64,000 nucleotides of DNA, taken from positions 20,142,400-20,206,399 of the forward strand of contig NC_134828.1 in the NCBI RefSeq assembly GCF_004210375.1, written 5' to 3'. The translations under genes were made by a program, and so were the position numbers. The notes under the pieces are model-generated. The model saw nothing but the letters and a program-made list of their open reading frames with translations. It made no database searches and was not told the origin of the DNA. Origin of the DNA: Tachypleus tridentatus. Taxonomy: Eukaryota; Arthropoda; Merostomata; Xiphosura; Limulidae. This document shows positions 1 to 12,107 of the stretch, piece after piece (positions within the stretch are counted from its first letter, which is position 1; each line of letters starts with the position of its first letter).

Positions 1-3000
1 TTACTTCCAAACAATACTATGTAATCACTCTTTTTTGTATATATTGTTATACAAGACGTAAACAATTACTAATATATCGTTACTTCCAAACAATACTATG
101 TAATCACTCTTTTTTGTATATATTGTTATACAAGACGTAAACAATTACTAATATATCGTTACTCCAAACAATACTATGTAATCACTCTTTTTTGTATATA
201 TTGTTATACAAGACGTAAACAATCACTAATATATCGTTACTTCCAAACAATACTATGTAATCACTCTTTTTGTATATATTGTTATACAAGACGTAAACAA
301 TTAGTAATATATCGTTACTTCCAAACAATACTATGTAATCACTCTTTTTGTATATATTGTTATACAAGACGTAAACAATTACTAATATATCGTTACTTCA
401 AACAATACTATGTAATCACTCTTTTGTATATATTGTTATACAAGACGTAAACAATTAGTAATATATCGTTACTTCAAACAATACTATGTAATCACTCTTT
501 TTTGTATATATTGTTATACAAGACGTAAACAATTAGTAATATATCGTTACTTCAAACAATACTATGTAATCACTCTTTTTGTATATATTGTTATACAAGA
601 CGTAAACAATTACTAATATATCGTTACTTCCAAACAATACTATGTAATCACTCTTTTTTGTATATATTGTTATACAAGACGTAAACAATTAGTAATTATC
701 GTTACTCCAAAACAGTACTATGTAATCACTTCTTTTTTTGTATATATTGTTATACTAAACAATTACTAATATATCGTTAATCAAACAGTACTTTTTGTAT
801 ATATTGTTATACAAGACGTAAACAATTACTAATATATCGTTACTTCCAAACAATACTATGTAATCACTCTTTTCTATATATATTGTTATACAAGACGTAA
901 ACAATTAGTAATATATCGTTACTTCCAAACAATACTATGTAATCACTCTTTTTTGTATATATTGTTATGCAAGACGTAAACAATTAGTAATATATCGTTA
1001 CTTCTCAAACAATACTATGTAATCACTCTTTTGTATATATTGTTATACAAGACGTAAACAATTACTAATATATCGTTACTTCCAAACAATACTATGTAAT
1101 CACTTTTTTGTATATATTGTTATACAAGACGGCAACAATTAGTAATATATCGTTACTCCACAATGTTATTTTTTTGTAATATATAAATATATCGTTCAAC
1201 AACGGGTTACTAATATATCGTTACCCAAACAATACTATGTAATCACTCTTTTTTGTATATATTGTTATACAAGACGTAAACAATTACTAATATATCGTTA
1301 CTTCCAAACAATACTATGTAATCACTCTTTTGTATATATTGTTATACAAGACGTAAACAATTAGTAATATATCGTTACTTCAAACAATACTATGTAATCA
1401 CTCTTTTGTATATATTGTTATACAAGACGTAAACAATTACTAATATATCGTTACTTTCAAACAATACTATGTAATCACTCTTTTTTGTATATATTGTTAT
1501 ACAAGACGTAAACAATTACTAATATATCGTTACTTCAAACAGTACTATGTAATCACTTTTTTTGTATATATTGTTATACAAGACGTAAAACAATTAGTAA
1601 TATATCGTTACTTTTAAAACAATACTATGTAATCACTCTTTTGTATATATTGTTATACAAGACGTAAACAATTACTAATATATCGTTACTTCCAAACAGT
1701 ACTATGTAATCACTCTTTTGTATATATTGTTATACAAGACGTAAAACAATTACTAATATATCGTTACTTCCAAACAATACTATGTAATCACTCTTTTGTA
1801 TATATTGTTATACAAGACGTAAACAATTACTAATATATCGTTACTTCCAAACAATACTATGTAATCACTCTTTTTGTATATATTGTTATACAAGACGTAA
1901 ACAATTAGTAATATATCGTTACTTCCAAACAATACTATGTAATCACTCTTTTTGTATATATTGTTATACAAGACGTAAACAATTACTAATATATCGTTAC
2001 TTCCAAACAATACTATGTAATCACTCTTTTTTGTATATATTGTTATACAAGACGTAAACAATTAGTAATATATCGTTACTTCAAACAATACTATGTAATC
2101 ACTCTTTTTTTGTATATATTGTTATACAAGACGTAAACAATTAGTAATATATCGTTACTTCCAAACAATACTATGTAATCACTCTTTTTTTGTATATATT
2201 GTTATACAAGACGTAAACAATTAGTAATATATCGTTACTTCCAAACAATACTATGTAATCACTCTTTTTGTATATATTGTTATACAAGACGTAAACAATT
2301 ACTAATATATCGTTACTTACAAACAATACAAACAATACTAATATATCGTTACTTATGTAATCACTCTTTTTTGTATATATTGTTATACAAGACGTAAACA
2401 ATTAATAATATATCGTTACTTCAAACAATACTATGTAATCACTCTTTTTGTATATATTGTTATACAAGACGTAAACAATTACTAATATATCGTTACTTCA
2501 AAACAATACTATGTAATCACTCTTTTTTGTATATATTGTTATACAAGACGTAAACAATTACTAATATATCGTTACTTCCAAACAATACTATGTAATCACT
2601 CTTTTTTGTATATATTGTTATACAAGACGTAAACAATTACTAATATATCGTTACTTCAAAAACAGTACTATGTAATCACTCTTTTTTGTATATATTGTTA
2701 TACAAGACGTAAACAATTACTAATATATCGTTACTTCCAAACAATACTATGTAATCACTCTTTTTTGTATATATTGTTATACAAGACGTAAACAATTACT
2801 AATATATCGTTACTTCCAAACAATACTATGTAATCACTCTTTTTTGTATATATTGTTATACAAGACGTAAACAATTAGTAATATATCGTTACTTTCAAAC
2901 AATACTATGTAATCACTCTTTTTTGTATATATTGTTATACAAGACGTAAAACAATTAATATATCGTTACTTCCAAACAGTACGTATATATTGTTATACAA

Positions 3001-4721
3001 GACGTAAACAATTAGTAATATATCGTTACTTCAAACAATACTATGTAATCACTCTTTTTGTATATATTTTTTGTATATATTGTTATACAAGACGTAAACA
3101 ATTAGTAATATATCGTTACTTCCAAACAATACTATGTAATCACTCTTTTTTGTATATATTGTTATACAAGACGTAAACAATTACTAATATATCGTTACTT
3201 CCAAACAATACTATGTAATCACTCTTTTTGTATATATTGTTATACAAGACGTAAACAATTACTAATATATCGTTACTTCCAAACAATACTATGTAATCAC
3301 TCTTTTTTGTATATATTGTTATACAAGACGTAAACAATTAGTAATATATCGTTACTTCAAAACAATACTATGTAATCACACTCTTTTTGTATATATTGTT
3401 ATACAAGACGTAAACAATTAATAATATATCGTTACTTCCAAACAATACTATGTAATCACTCTTTTTTTGTATATATTGTTATACAAGACGTAAACAATTA
3501 CTAATATATCGTTACTTCCAAACAGTACTATGTAATCACTCTTTTTTGTATATATTGTTATACAAGACGTAAACAATTAGTAATATATCGTTACTTCCAA
3601 ACAATACTATGTAATCACTCTTTTTGTATATTGTTATACAAGACGTAAACAATTAGTAATATATCGTTACTTCCAAACAATACTATGTAATCACTCTTTT
3701 GTATATATTGTTATACAAGACGTAAACAATTAGTAATATATCGTTACTTCCAAACAAATACTATGTAATCACTCTTTTGTATATATTGTTATACAAGACG
3801 TAAACAATTACTAATATATCGTTACTTACTATGTAAACACTGTAAATTCCACTTTTATGTAATCACACATTAGTTATATATATACTTGTAAAAGACGTTA
3901 TACAAGACAATTAGTAATATATCGTTACTTCCAAACAATACTATGTAATCACTCTTTTGTATATATTGTTATACAAGACGTAAACAATTAGTAATATATC
4001 GTTACTTCCAAACAATACTATGTAATCACTCTTTTTGTATATATTGTTATACAAGACGTAAACAATTAGTAATATATCGTTACTTCCAAACAAGTACTAT
4101 GTAATCACTTTTTTTTATATATATTGTTATACAAGACGTAAACAATTATTAATATATCGTTACTTCCAAACAGTACTACTATGTAATCACTTTTTTGTAT
4201 ATATTGTTATACAAGACGTAAACAATTAGTAATATATCGTTACTTCCAAACAATACTATGTAATCACTCTTTTTGTATATATTGTTATACAAGACGTAAA
4301 CAAATTAGTAATATATCGTTACTTCCAAACAGTACTATGTAATCTCTTTTTGTATATTGTTGTACAAGACGTGAAACAATTACTAATATATCGTTACTTC
4401 CAAACAATACTATGTAATCACTCTTTTTTGTATATATTGTTATACAAGACGTAAACAATTAGTAATATATCGTTACTTCAAACAATACTATGTAATCACT
4501 TTTTGTATATATTGTTATACAAGACGTAAACAATTAGTAATATATCGTTACTTCCAAACAATACTATGTAATCACTCTTTTTGTATATATTGTTATACAA
4601 GACGTAAACAATTACTAATATATCGTTACTTCAAAAATACTATGTAATCACTCTTTTTTGTATATATTGTTATACAAGACGTAAACAAATTACTAATATC
4701 GTATACTTCAATATTAATAAA
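1..4721. repeat. 79-bp AT-rich tandem satellite (about 60 units)
   Basis: Head-to-tail array with a 79-bp modal period; units shrink to 76-78 bp mainly through the length of one T-run. Each unit contains the dyad GTATATATTGTTATAC followed by AAGACG. One site alternates between C and G (attaCtaat / attaGtaat) among neighbouring units with no obvious higher-order period. Irregular units lie near 700-800, 1139-1215, 2940-2990 and 3825-3915. The array runs off the left edge and into the N gap, so its true size is unknown. Units of 78 bp read through as an open 26-residue repeat on the minus strand, but this is a by-product of the repeat, not a gene. Confidence 0.97.
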
Positions 4722-5221
4722 NNNNNNNNNNNNNNNNNNNNNNNNNNNNNNNNNNNNNNNNNNNNNNNNNNNNNNNNNNNNNNNNNNNNNNNNNNNNNNN
4801 NNNNNNNNNNNNNNNNNNNNNNNNNNNNNNNNNNNNNNNNNNNNNNNNNNNNNNNNNNNNNNNNNNNNNNNNNNNNNNNNNNNNNNNNNNNNNNNNNNNN
4901 NNNNNNNNNNNNNNNNNNNNNNNNNNNNNNNNNNNNNNNNNNNNNNNNNNNNNNNNNNNNNNNNNNNNNNNNNNNNNNNNNNNNNNNNNNNNNNNNNNNN
5001 NNNNNNNNNNNNNNNNNNNNNNNNNNNNNNNNNNNNNNNNNNNNNNNNNNNNNNNNNNNNNNNNNNNNNNNNNNNNNNNNNNNNNNNNNNNNNNNNNNNN
5101 NNNNNNNNNNNNNNNNNNNNNNNNNNNNNNNNNNNNNNNNNNNNNNNNNNNNNNNNNNNNNNNNNNNNNNNNNNNNNNNNNNNNNNNNNNNNNNNNNNNN
5201 NNNNNNNNNNNNNNNNNNNNN
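4722..5221. other. assembly gap (500 N)
   Basis: Exactly 500 N, a conventional placeholder length for a scaffold join of unknown size. It starts directly after the satellite, so the array probably caused the break. Confidence 0.99.
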
Positions 5222-5433
5222 CTACATTTTGTTATAAAAGTTTATATAAGAAGTTTGTTGACAAATACAAGATAACATGAGCTAAAAGCTTAGTCTGCTT
5301 TTAAGAAAGACAGCGCCATCTGATTTTTTGTTATAATTAAGGTTTAAATCAGTTAAAATAATTAAAAAGATATTCATATTTTAAATCCAGACTTGTTTAT
5401 GTAATGGCAATACCCACACACACATACACATAC

Positions 5434-5473
<40 letters not shown>

Positions 5474-6404
5474 CGATCTATACATTCCAAAATGTCAGCT
5501 CTTGTAATCAAGTGCAGAAATAAAGTAAATATTAATGAATAATATATATATATTGAACCAAGCCTTGTTTGAATCTTAAAGCTAAAAACCTAATTTTCTA
5601 AATTAATTTATACTGCTGTGTTCAATATAAAGTTCTTAAAAGAAAGTTGACACATAATTTTATTAACTATAACCTGAAGGTAACATCTCGAGAGATGGTT
5701 TGTCTTTTAAAAACCTATTTCTACTCTAAAACTGGTTAATATATTTCACTAATAGAATCCTAACTTGAGAATTAAGTTATATATTAGTTCTCTAAACGTA
5801 CTTAACTGTTGCAGAAACGTGCTTATGTATCAAACTTAAATTAACAAAAACGATACATGAAATTCTCAATATAAACGGACTGTTTGAAATCCATTTTTTT
5901 AAATTGAAAAAAATTGCGTCCTATAAGAAAATACGAATATTATAACTGTGTATGTCACTTTGTCCAATAGATGTGGTTCGTTCTAGGGTTCACATATGTT
6001 CTGAGAGAAAGAAATCACAAATACACAGCGATTCTTAACAAACTTGCACATATTGTTCGAATTACCATTCTCCACTTTGCACATTTAATATAAAAATTGT
6101 CATCATACGAAACGTCACACCAGTGCTTATACTGTTCACGAATCGTTTTTACGATATCGGCGAAACATCGAAACCTTCTAGTCTAATAATAATTAAGTAC
6201 GGGCATTCTACATTAATTTGGTCTCCATGAGGAAAGGTACTATTGGTCCCAATGGACGTCTACTCATGAACAGATTGCTCTAATGCCTTTTTAGATTTCC
6301 TTTGCACTAAATTCGTCAGCGTATAAAATTGCTCTTTATCTCTAATATCAATACTTGTGACGTGTTCGAAACAGCAAGGAAGAGAAATATCACATTTTAA
6401 GGGT
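5222..6404. other. non-coding, no gene seen
   Basis: AT-rich sequence with stops in all frames. Apart from a compound microsatellite near 5.4 kb I see nothing recognisable. Confidence 0.6.
5411..5473. repeat. compound microsatellite (CA)n(TA)n(GA)n
   Basis: Three adjacent dinucleotide tracts: CA-rich, then TA, then about 12 GA repeats. A shorter TA tract lies near 5540-5552. Confidence 0.95.
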
Positions 6405-7175
6405 AACTTTATTTTTTTTTCAACTTCCTGGAATTTTTCCCTTTAGCTTTAGGAACGGATAAAGATATATTGAGAGGGTCCGACGTCAGTAGGTCGACTT
6501 GTTCGTGAAACTATCTGGCAGCTGTTTTGTTTTCGAAACTGAAACCACCCATTTGGTGGTTTCACAGAATCGTTGGAAAGAAACATGGTGTGAAAAATAT
6601 TATCTTGGGCCTCGCAGTTCGTCAAATTGTCAATGACATCATGCCAAAGAATGAAACCTGTGCATTTTTCGGCGAGGACCAGTTTCAGTCTTCGTTGAGT
6701 TCGTGCTTTCATTTCTCCTTCATCAAACTTCAGGACAGGGATACCTGTCAGGGCTAACTGCCATTCTTCCTCTGGCTTTCTCAAATACAGATTGGCCAGA
6801 CACTGGCACACAAACACAAGTGTTTTGTGGCTACGAAAAACCGTTTCGACTTGGGCTATGTCAATTCGCTGCATAAGTTATTTAATTCATCTTCTAAATC
6901 CTGTCGAAAATCCGCATGGTCAAATAACCACAACTGATACTTTTGTCTGTGTCCTCTACATTAATTCGGCCCAGAGTATCATATTTTTCTGTCAGTTTTT
7001 GTCCGGCTACCTTTTCTTTGGAAGATGGTTCGTGTGAAGCTTCTGAGTAGATGATATTATCTGGATAGTTCGTATCTGGAATACAGAAAGTTCTATTTTC
7101 TGAACATGACTTCACAAAGTCATCTTTTTCACAAGAAGTATGTTGAATATTTGACATATGATCAGAAATTTCCAT
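6405..7175 (-). pseudogene. frameshifted pseudogene of a PH/WH1-like domain protein
   Basis: The 141-codon open stretch at 6449-6874 (minus) has real-protein character: VFRSHKTLVFVCQCLANLYL, then TGIPVLKFDEGE, then LVLAEKCTGFILWHDVIDNL, then FHTMFLS. Reading it requires several frame changes. Upstream, the acidic segment DLEDELNNLCSEL lies in another frame. Downstream, GGFSFENKTAAR, an in-frame TAG, then FHEQVDLLTSDPLNISLSVP and a Lys-rich tail lie in a third frame. A Ser/Asp/Glu-rich segment is open at 6894-7175. No introns are evident across about 770 bp, so a processed copy is possible, but a decayed single exon is equally possible. The fold is guessed from the pattern of hydrophobic strands and a terminal helix and resembles PH/WH1 scaffolds. 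I cannot name the gene. Confidence 0.6.
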
Positions 7176-7216
7176 GTTTATGCCATTATTTGAAATCTTT
7201 TCTCCTTTATGAATAT

Positions 7217-7468
7217 TTAATGAATTAATTCTTTCTGTTCGTCTAAACTATGAAAGGTGGAGATCCTTCTATAAAACTCAAATATTTTACACAAAAACCT
7301 TGAAAGACGTTGAGTGTATACCTTAATATCTGTATAATACTTCGTGTGGTAGATTTCTTCAGGAACTTGTGACATAACCTCCAAATAATACAAGATTGTT
7401 TTTTCTCCATGAAAATAATAAAAAACGCAACAGTTAATACATTTTATTTTTATTTTTACTAGATACAC
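7217..7468 (-). pseudogene. possible 5' part of the same pseudogene
   Basis: Open 83-codon minus-strand stretch immediately upstream of the pseudogene at 6405-7175. The segment around VPEEIYHTKYYTDIKVYTQR and SRFLCKIFEFYRR has plausible protein composition, but its first 30 residues look like chance AT-rich coding. It ends in a stop, and the next segment opens in another frame. The link to the pseudogene rests only on strand and adjacency. Confidence 0.25.
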
Positions 7469-7830
7469 AAATTATTTATATACATTCGCATGAACGAGGT
7501 TTATGTGAACTTGTATGAAGCAACACTCTAGTAAAGTTAATTTTAAACAGAAATTTATTTTGTACCAACAATCTGAACAACATTATAAAATTTATTTCAT
7601 TTCTGAATTATTTGATGTTATATCTCTGAAATCATTATCGACATTAAAAAACTACGGAATTTTAACACTGACTTTCCGAAAAATAGGCTTCTCTAATATC
7701 TGTAATAAAATGGAGTATTTACGATTGAAATTAATACAATGTTACAATACTTTACACAGATACCGAAACATATGTGAAATCTCTTTTTATGGCTAGTCCT
7801 GTTTTTAATAACTATTTATTGTCTGTGCTA
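7469..7830. other. non-coding, no supported gene
   Basis: Contains a 93-codon open frame on the plus strand (7515-7796) of biased Lys/Ile/Asn/Tyr composition with no recognisable motif. In DNA this AT-rich such a frame is expected by chance. Confidence 0.5.
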
Positions 7831-7975
7831 ACGAAAAACCCACTTGAAGTAAAAATGTATTATCAAGATGGCTGGTACGAGTATTGAAACTTTAAGTAAA
7901 GTAAAGTGAAGAACAACATTTCGACATTCTTATGTCATTTTCATGTCAACAAAGAGAAGTTGCAAAGATTTTAAT
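7831..7975 (-). mobile_element. decayed Penelope-like element 3' tail with hammerhead-like motif
   Basis: On the minus strand this aligns by eye with the 3' tail of the intact PLE at 14.8-28.6 kb: a CTTTGTTGAC segment, a degenerate core, TGTCGAAATGTTGTTC, a spacer, then ttcaagtgggtttttcg matching the PLE terminal tcaacaagtgggtttctcg. Divergence is heavy, so the insertion is much older. Stem II reads GACA/TGTC here against GACC/GGTC in the young copies, a compensatory pair. No coding part remains. Confidence 0.7.
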
Positions 7976-8281
7976 GTTGTATTCTTTTTATTGTAAATAA
8001 ATATTTATACAAAAATGACGTTTTTAGACTATTTAAAGGTGGGGTAATATTACAGGTATTATTCTCGAACTGATAACTCATTTTCAAAGTTATAACTGCA
8101 ATGAAAGACTGTTCTACAACTTACACTCAGAGTTATAACTGCAAACAAAGGCCTATTCTAAAATATTCTAAAAATTAGCTCTCCAAAGTGGTATCTAATG
8201 GTCAGTGATACCGTGAAATATATTCTGAAGTTATTGTAGGTTTTTCTAGTTATGGCAAAAGATAAATATTATGAAGGCAAG

Positions 8282-8433
8282 AACCCTCTGTAATTCTCCC
8301 AGTAGCACAGTGGAATGTCGGCGGACTTATACCACAAGAAACCGGGTTTTGATACCCAAGGTGGGCAGAACACAGATAACCCTTTGTGAATTTTTGTGTT
8401 TAATAACAAACAACAATGGCAACCCTTTGTAAT
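8282..8433 (+). mobile_element. tRNA-derived SINE (short type) with target-site duplication
   Basis: Element at about 8295-8420: a tRNA-like head with box-B-like gggttttgataccc, then a gggcagaacacagataaccctttgtg body and an A-rich AACAAACAACAA tail. Flanked by near-identical 13-mers, aaccctctgtaat (8282-8294) and aaccctttgtaat (8421-8433), read as a target-site duplication with one mismatch. Confidence 0.7.
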
Positions 8434-9581
8434 AACCCAACATTTATTTTCGAATTGATGAACTGGAAATTCTAGGATAAGCAGGAATCCGTTTCCAGAA
8501 ATGCAGTATTAACCTAGTACGCTACTAATAACTTATTACGTTATTGAATTGCTCCGAAAAAATTAAAGATTACTAAAATAAATAAGAAGGAATCCTTAAT
8601 ATCTACAACACTTGGAACACTTTTAGGCATGGATAATCTACTAGTCGATTTATTAGCTATATTTTTATGTATAGGCAATACCAAGCATACAACCAGATTC
8701 AACTTTATTACTCAGCACGTTATCTACTCGCCTACCCTCAAATAGATATTCTTCTAGGCACGATTAGAGTAGATTCATCTATGAGACTTTGGACGTGATC
8801 AAATACGTCAGTCGAAAGGGTTTGATCTTCCGAGTTCAAAACTGCAATTAAATCTCAAATCCATCAAGAAATGACGAAGCTGTGAGCTAAACCTTTGTGC
8901 TTTTAAAAAACAACTCAGAGGTGTACTACGAACCGCTATGCCGCGGCTAAAAATAACAGTAAGAGCTAGTTAGTATTGACCCTACAATACTGATAAACAG
9001 TATGTTTTCAAGGCGATATCGGTACAAAGATATCAGAAAATAGTATTACGATTTTAAACAAAAGGTTAAATAGCAAAAGGGAAATAAATCTTAATTATCT
9101 GTATCCACATAATTATTCCTGCTATCGCTGATTAAACACGAAAAATAATTCACGTTAACTACTGGTTTTAGAGAAAAGTTTGGAACGAAGATTCAGATCT
9201 TGCACAACAGCGATATACGTGTGAGACAGGTTTCAAACGTTCAACGAGTTTTTTAACGTTATTAAAACCAAATCAACTTTAGGGTTAACACTTATCTTCC
9301 AGTTCGTCGTATTACCTTATAAGACTGAAACAACTTTTCCAATCAAGCATGTACTTCCAAATATTTGTTTAATGTTCTTGTTCAGTTACTTACACGTCGT
9401 TTCGCCAGCCCTTCTTTTTTCACAGGTACAACTTAATTACTGAAGGGCTATTCGAATTTATAGCTCTCAGCCAAGTTTACAAAATTCTCTCGAAGATATA
9501 TATTACATTACGTGAATAGTTAGTTGCACGAGGTGAAGGCTTATATCAACATCAGTCTTCAAGTTCTTACACTGTCCACTA
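8434..9581. other. non-coding, nothing recognised
   Basis: Mixed-composition DNA without a convincing open frame, repeat or splice-flanked exon that I can see. Confidence 0.5.
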
Positions 9582-9705
9582 GAATGGGGTGCTCTCGCTA
9601 ACGCAGAAGTAATCTTACAGGCTCATCAAGATAAATAAAATCGGAGTTCGATACGCGGTTGGCACAGTCAAATATAGTCCGTTATGTAGCTTTGCATTTA
9701 ACAAG
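9582..9705 (+). mobile_element. degenerate tRNA-derived SINE (short type)
   Basis: Shares the order of the short SINE type: a degenerate tRNA-like head, box-B-like gttcgatacgc, ggttggcacagtcaaatag, then tatgtagctttgcatttaac. Heavily diverged, no clear target-site duplication. Confidence 0.45.
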
Positions 9706-9869
9706 AGACAAGTGAGCACAACCGTTTGTCCAACTAATTTTATCATATTGAGCAATTATATATTTCTGCCTAAAACCTGGGAGTGAAATCAGTTACTTTT
9801 CTTGTTTATTATAGTGTCGTTAAAGAAACCGTTTGTACAACGATGAACTGACGATCAAACGAAATTCAC

Positions 9870-10055
9870 CTACGGCATTCATATAACCGCTGTCGACCTG
9901 GAAATACCGGCTTTGAAGACCCACGGGGGCTGCGGAAGTATTTTGGATTTCTTTTAAAGGGCCCTTCACGCGAAGCATCAAGTTTGATGGTGAAACAAGC
10001 TTTCTTTGGTTGCTTTACCAGTTTCAGCCCTTTTGATGCTATCTTTAAAACTTTA
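9870..10055 (-). pseudogene. unassigned candidate exon (186 bp)
   Basis: The minus strand has an acceptor-like ctcctgtcag before 10055 and a donor-like gtgaatttc after 9870, enclosing an open frame whose GC-richer codons contrast with the flanks. The product segment contains KIASKGLKLVKQP, then KLDASREGPFKRNPKYFRSP, then GSSKPVFPGRQRLYECR, a basic peptide that I do not recognise. Length is a multiple of three. The acceptor region is duplicated nearby (10047-10292). No neighbouring exon was found, so it could be a lone exon, a relic or chance. Type is set to pseudogene only because no gene context exists. Confidence 0.3.
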
Positions 10056-10292
10056 CTGACAGGAGCTAAGTGTACGATTCTTAACCCAAGATAACAAAAA
10101 TTAGTACCTGAAAAGTACAGGTAACACATTTAAGACCTAATGACTACTTCAACTCATTTTGTACAACCTCACACATGCCATCCTTTAGAAAGTGTACTGA
10201 CAGGAGCTAGGTGTAAGATTTTTAACCAAGATAACAAAAAGTAGTACCTGAAAAGTACAGTCAAGACATAATCGCTGCCTATATTTACTTTG
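10047..10292. repeat. diverged direct duplication (about 145-bp offset)
   Basis: The stretch from about 10047 (ctgacaggagctaagtgta, then cccaagataacaaaaatta and cctgaaaagtacag, ending in tttgtacaacctc) recurs from about 10197 with scattered substitutions and small deletions. The two copies are direct and nearly adjacent. Confidence 0.8.
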
Positions 10293-10977
10293 TACAACCT
10301 CTCGACTGGCCTGAACGAGACCGAAACACTTAGAGAGACCAAAGTACAACAAAAATAAAAAGAAATTCAACGAATGAAGACATGCTTGATTGATTTTAAT
10401 CCATTAATTTTAAACAATTATGTTATAACCTTTTTACGGTTTGTTTTACGTAATCAATGCCCGGGTAAAAATATTTCTTCCAATCTCAAAAATCCTGACT
10501 ACTGTTAACACGCTACTAATAATCTACAATGTAAAATAAGACTTGTAACCATATAATAACAAAGTAATATTTGATTGGTGTTCCATGTAAACAGCTATAC
10601 TGGAGAAACTTGTTACTAAAGGAATTTGAACTTAAAACAAATAAAAAAGTCTCATAAAAGTAAAAAACTATTATGAAATATATGTCGCCAGGAGACAACA
10701 GTGAAACTGTACTAGTTTTGTCTCAGTAATTTAGGTAATAGAAATATTTCGTGCACACTTGTACAAACAGACGCTATTGAAAACTATCTAAACAAGTTGA
10801 CACGTGAAGACTGCTTTTATGAAAGTCTTTTAAAACCCGACAAGTACAAGCGATTGATCACCCATCAAGACTTAACCCAAGGGCATAGGGGTCAGTGAAA
10901 TCTCATAGTCAAAAGGCGACGGAGTCTCAGCTCAGTGAGGGTCAAAGCTATGTAGGGAACGGCCACTAAGAGAAATA
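10293..10977. other. non-coding, nothing recognised
   Basis: AT-rich; two 60-codon minus-strand open frames here have low-complexity hydrophobic composition and no motif. Confidence 0.5.
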
Positions 10978-11095
10978 ATTTTGTTTGTTTCGGATATTTA
11001 CAAGGGCTATCTGGGTTAGTGGTCCCTAATTTTAAAGTGGCTACAACAGCGCTGACATCCAGCCCTTGAGCCACTCTAATAATGTAATTTCAATG
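10978..11095 (-). mobile_element. old SINE fragment (long type)
   Basis: Begins with ttttgtttgtttcgg, then acaagggctatctgggttag, tggtccctaatttt and cccttgagccactcta, the same order as the reverse complement of the long SINE body. The internal region is scrambled and the tRNA head (about 11110-11200) is barely recognisable. Confidence 0.5.
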
Positions 11096-11248
11096 TCGCT
11101 CTTTTGACACAGACACAAAGTGCGAGGCGCGATTTTAAGGCAACATGTAAGACCTCCGATTCACAGTCCAGAACGCTGACCACTGTCCAGTCAGTCACGT
11201 GATAAATTACTTTTGTTTTTTTCACATATTACGTCTAAAGATTTAATT

Positions 11249-11341
11249 GCTTGCTTGTTTGGAATTAAACACAAAGCTACACGATAGGTATCTAAACCCG
11301 GTTTGTAGCGGTGCGAGTTTACAGACTGTGGCACTGGGAGG
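11249..11341 (-). mobile_element. tRNA-derived SINE (short type), internally shortened
   Basis: Reverse-complement order of the short SINE: gcttgcttgtttgg, acacaaagctacacgat, tatctaaacccggttt, then the tRNA-like head ending ctgtggcactgggaggg. Confidence 0.6.
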
Positions 11342-11770
11342 GACGTGTAAAGAGAAACAAAACTAAGACACTTAGCACCTTTTCAGCAAAAGCTCGTTTC
11401 TCAAACACAACAAAAGTAAACAACTTAAGTAGAATGTATCTTTTATTGATTTCAATGCTGCAAGTGATAACAATTCTGATAGCACATATAAAGTAAAATT
11501 CGAATTTTAAAAACCTTCGACAGCATACAAATAGCCCTTCACGAAACATTGCGTTTAACAACAAACAAACAACTTACTCCATTCACTTTATAAAAAGATC
11601 CATAGTGGGACAGAGATAAGTGTATCGATTTTCTACACGGTTGATACCCCCGCTGAATATGCTCTACAATAAACATATAAATCATAATAAACAAACACTT
11701 CATAATATTCAAGATATAAAACACTCGTTAATAAGTGGCCTTGACGTTAAGCTTTAACTTTTAGGTAGAA
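11342..11770. other. non-coding, nothing recognised
   Basis: No coherent coding or repeat signal; overlapping 60-80 codon frames on both strands are chance. Confidence 0.5.
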
Positions 11771-12107
11771 AATAGAAAACTTCAACGAAATATTGGTTTT
11801 GTTTTCTTTTCGAATTTCGCGCACATTTACACGAGGGCTAACTGTATTAGCCGTCCCTAATTTAGCAATGTAAGAATAGAAGGAAGGCAGCTTGTTATCA
11901 CCACTGACCGCCAACTCTTGGGCTACTCTTTTACCAACGAATTGTGGGTTTGATCGGGACACTATAATGGCCCTACGGCTGAAAGGGCGAGCATGTTTGG
12001 TGAGACGGAAATTCGAACCCGCGACCCTCGCATTACAAGTTAAGCGCCTTAACCACTTGGCCATGCAGCGCCAGAAGAATAGTAAACTTCAAGGAAATAT
12101 TGGTTTT
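11771..12107 (-). mobile_element. long tRNA-derived SINE with 30-bp flanking duplication
   Basis: SINE at about 11801-12072, minus strand. Read on the minus strand: a tRNA-related head from tggccaagtggttaaggcgc with box-B-like gggttcgaatttcc, then ccaaacatgctcgccctttc, cccaagagttggcggtcag and gccctcgtgtaaatgtgcgc. About 30 bp before it (11771-11800) recurs after it (about 12078-12107) with two mismatches, ending aaatattggtttt, as expected for a long target-site duplication. The second copy abuts another SINE. Confidence 0.85.

Noticed and set aside
182-3337. Open frames of 61-93 codons within the satellite (repeating YNNIYKKSDYIVLFGSNDIL)
   Set aside because: They arise because some units are 78 bp, a multiple of three. 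The frame breaks wherever the T-run changes; no start, context or non-repeat part.
1-4721. CRISPR array
   Set aside because: No spacer/repeat alternation: the whole 79-bp unit is conserved, and the context is eukaryotic.
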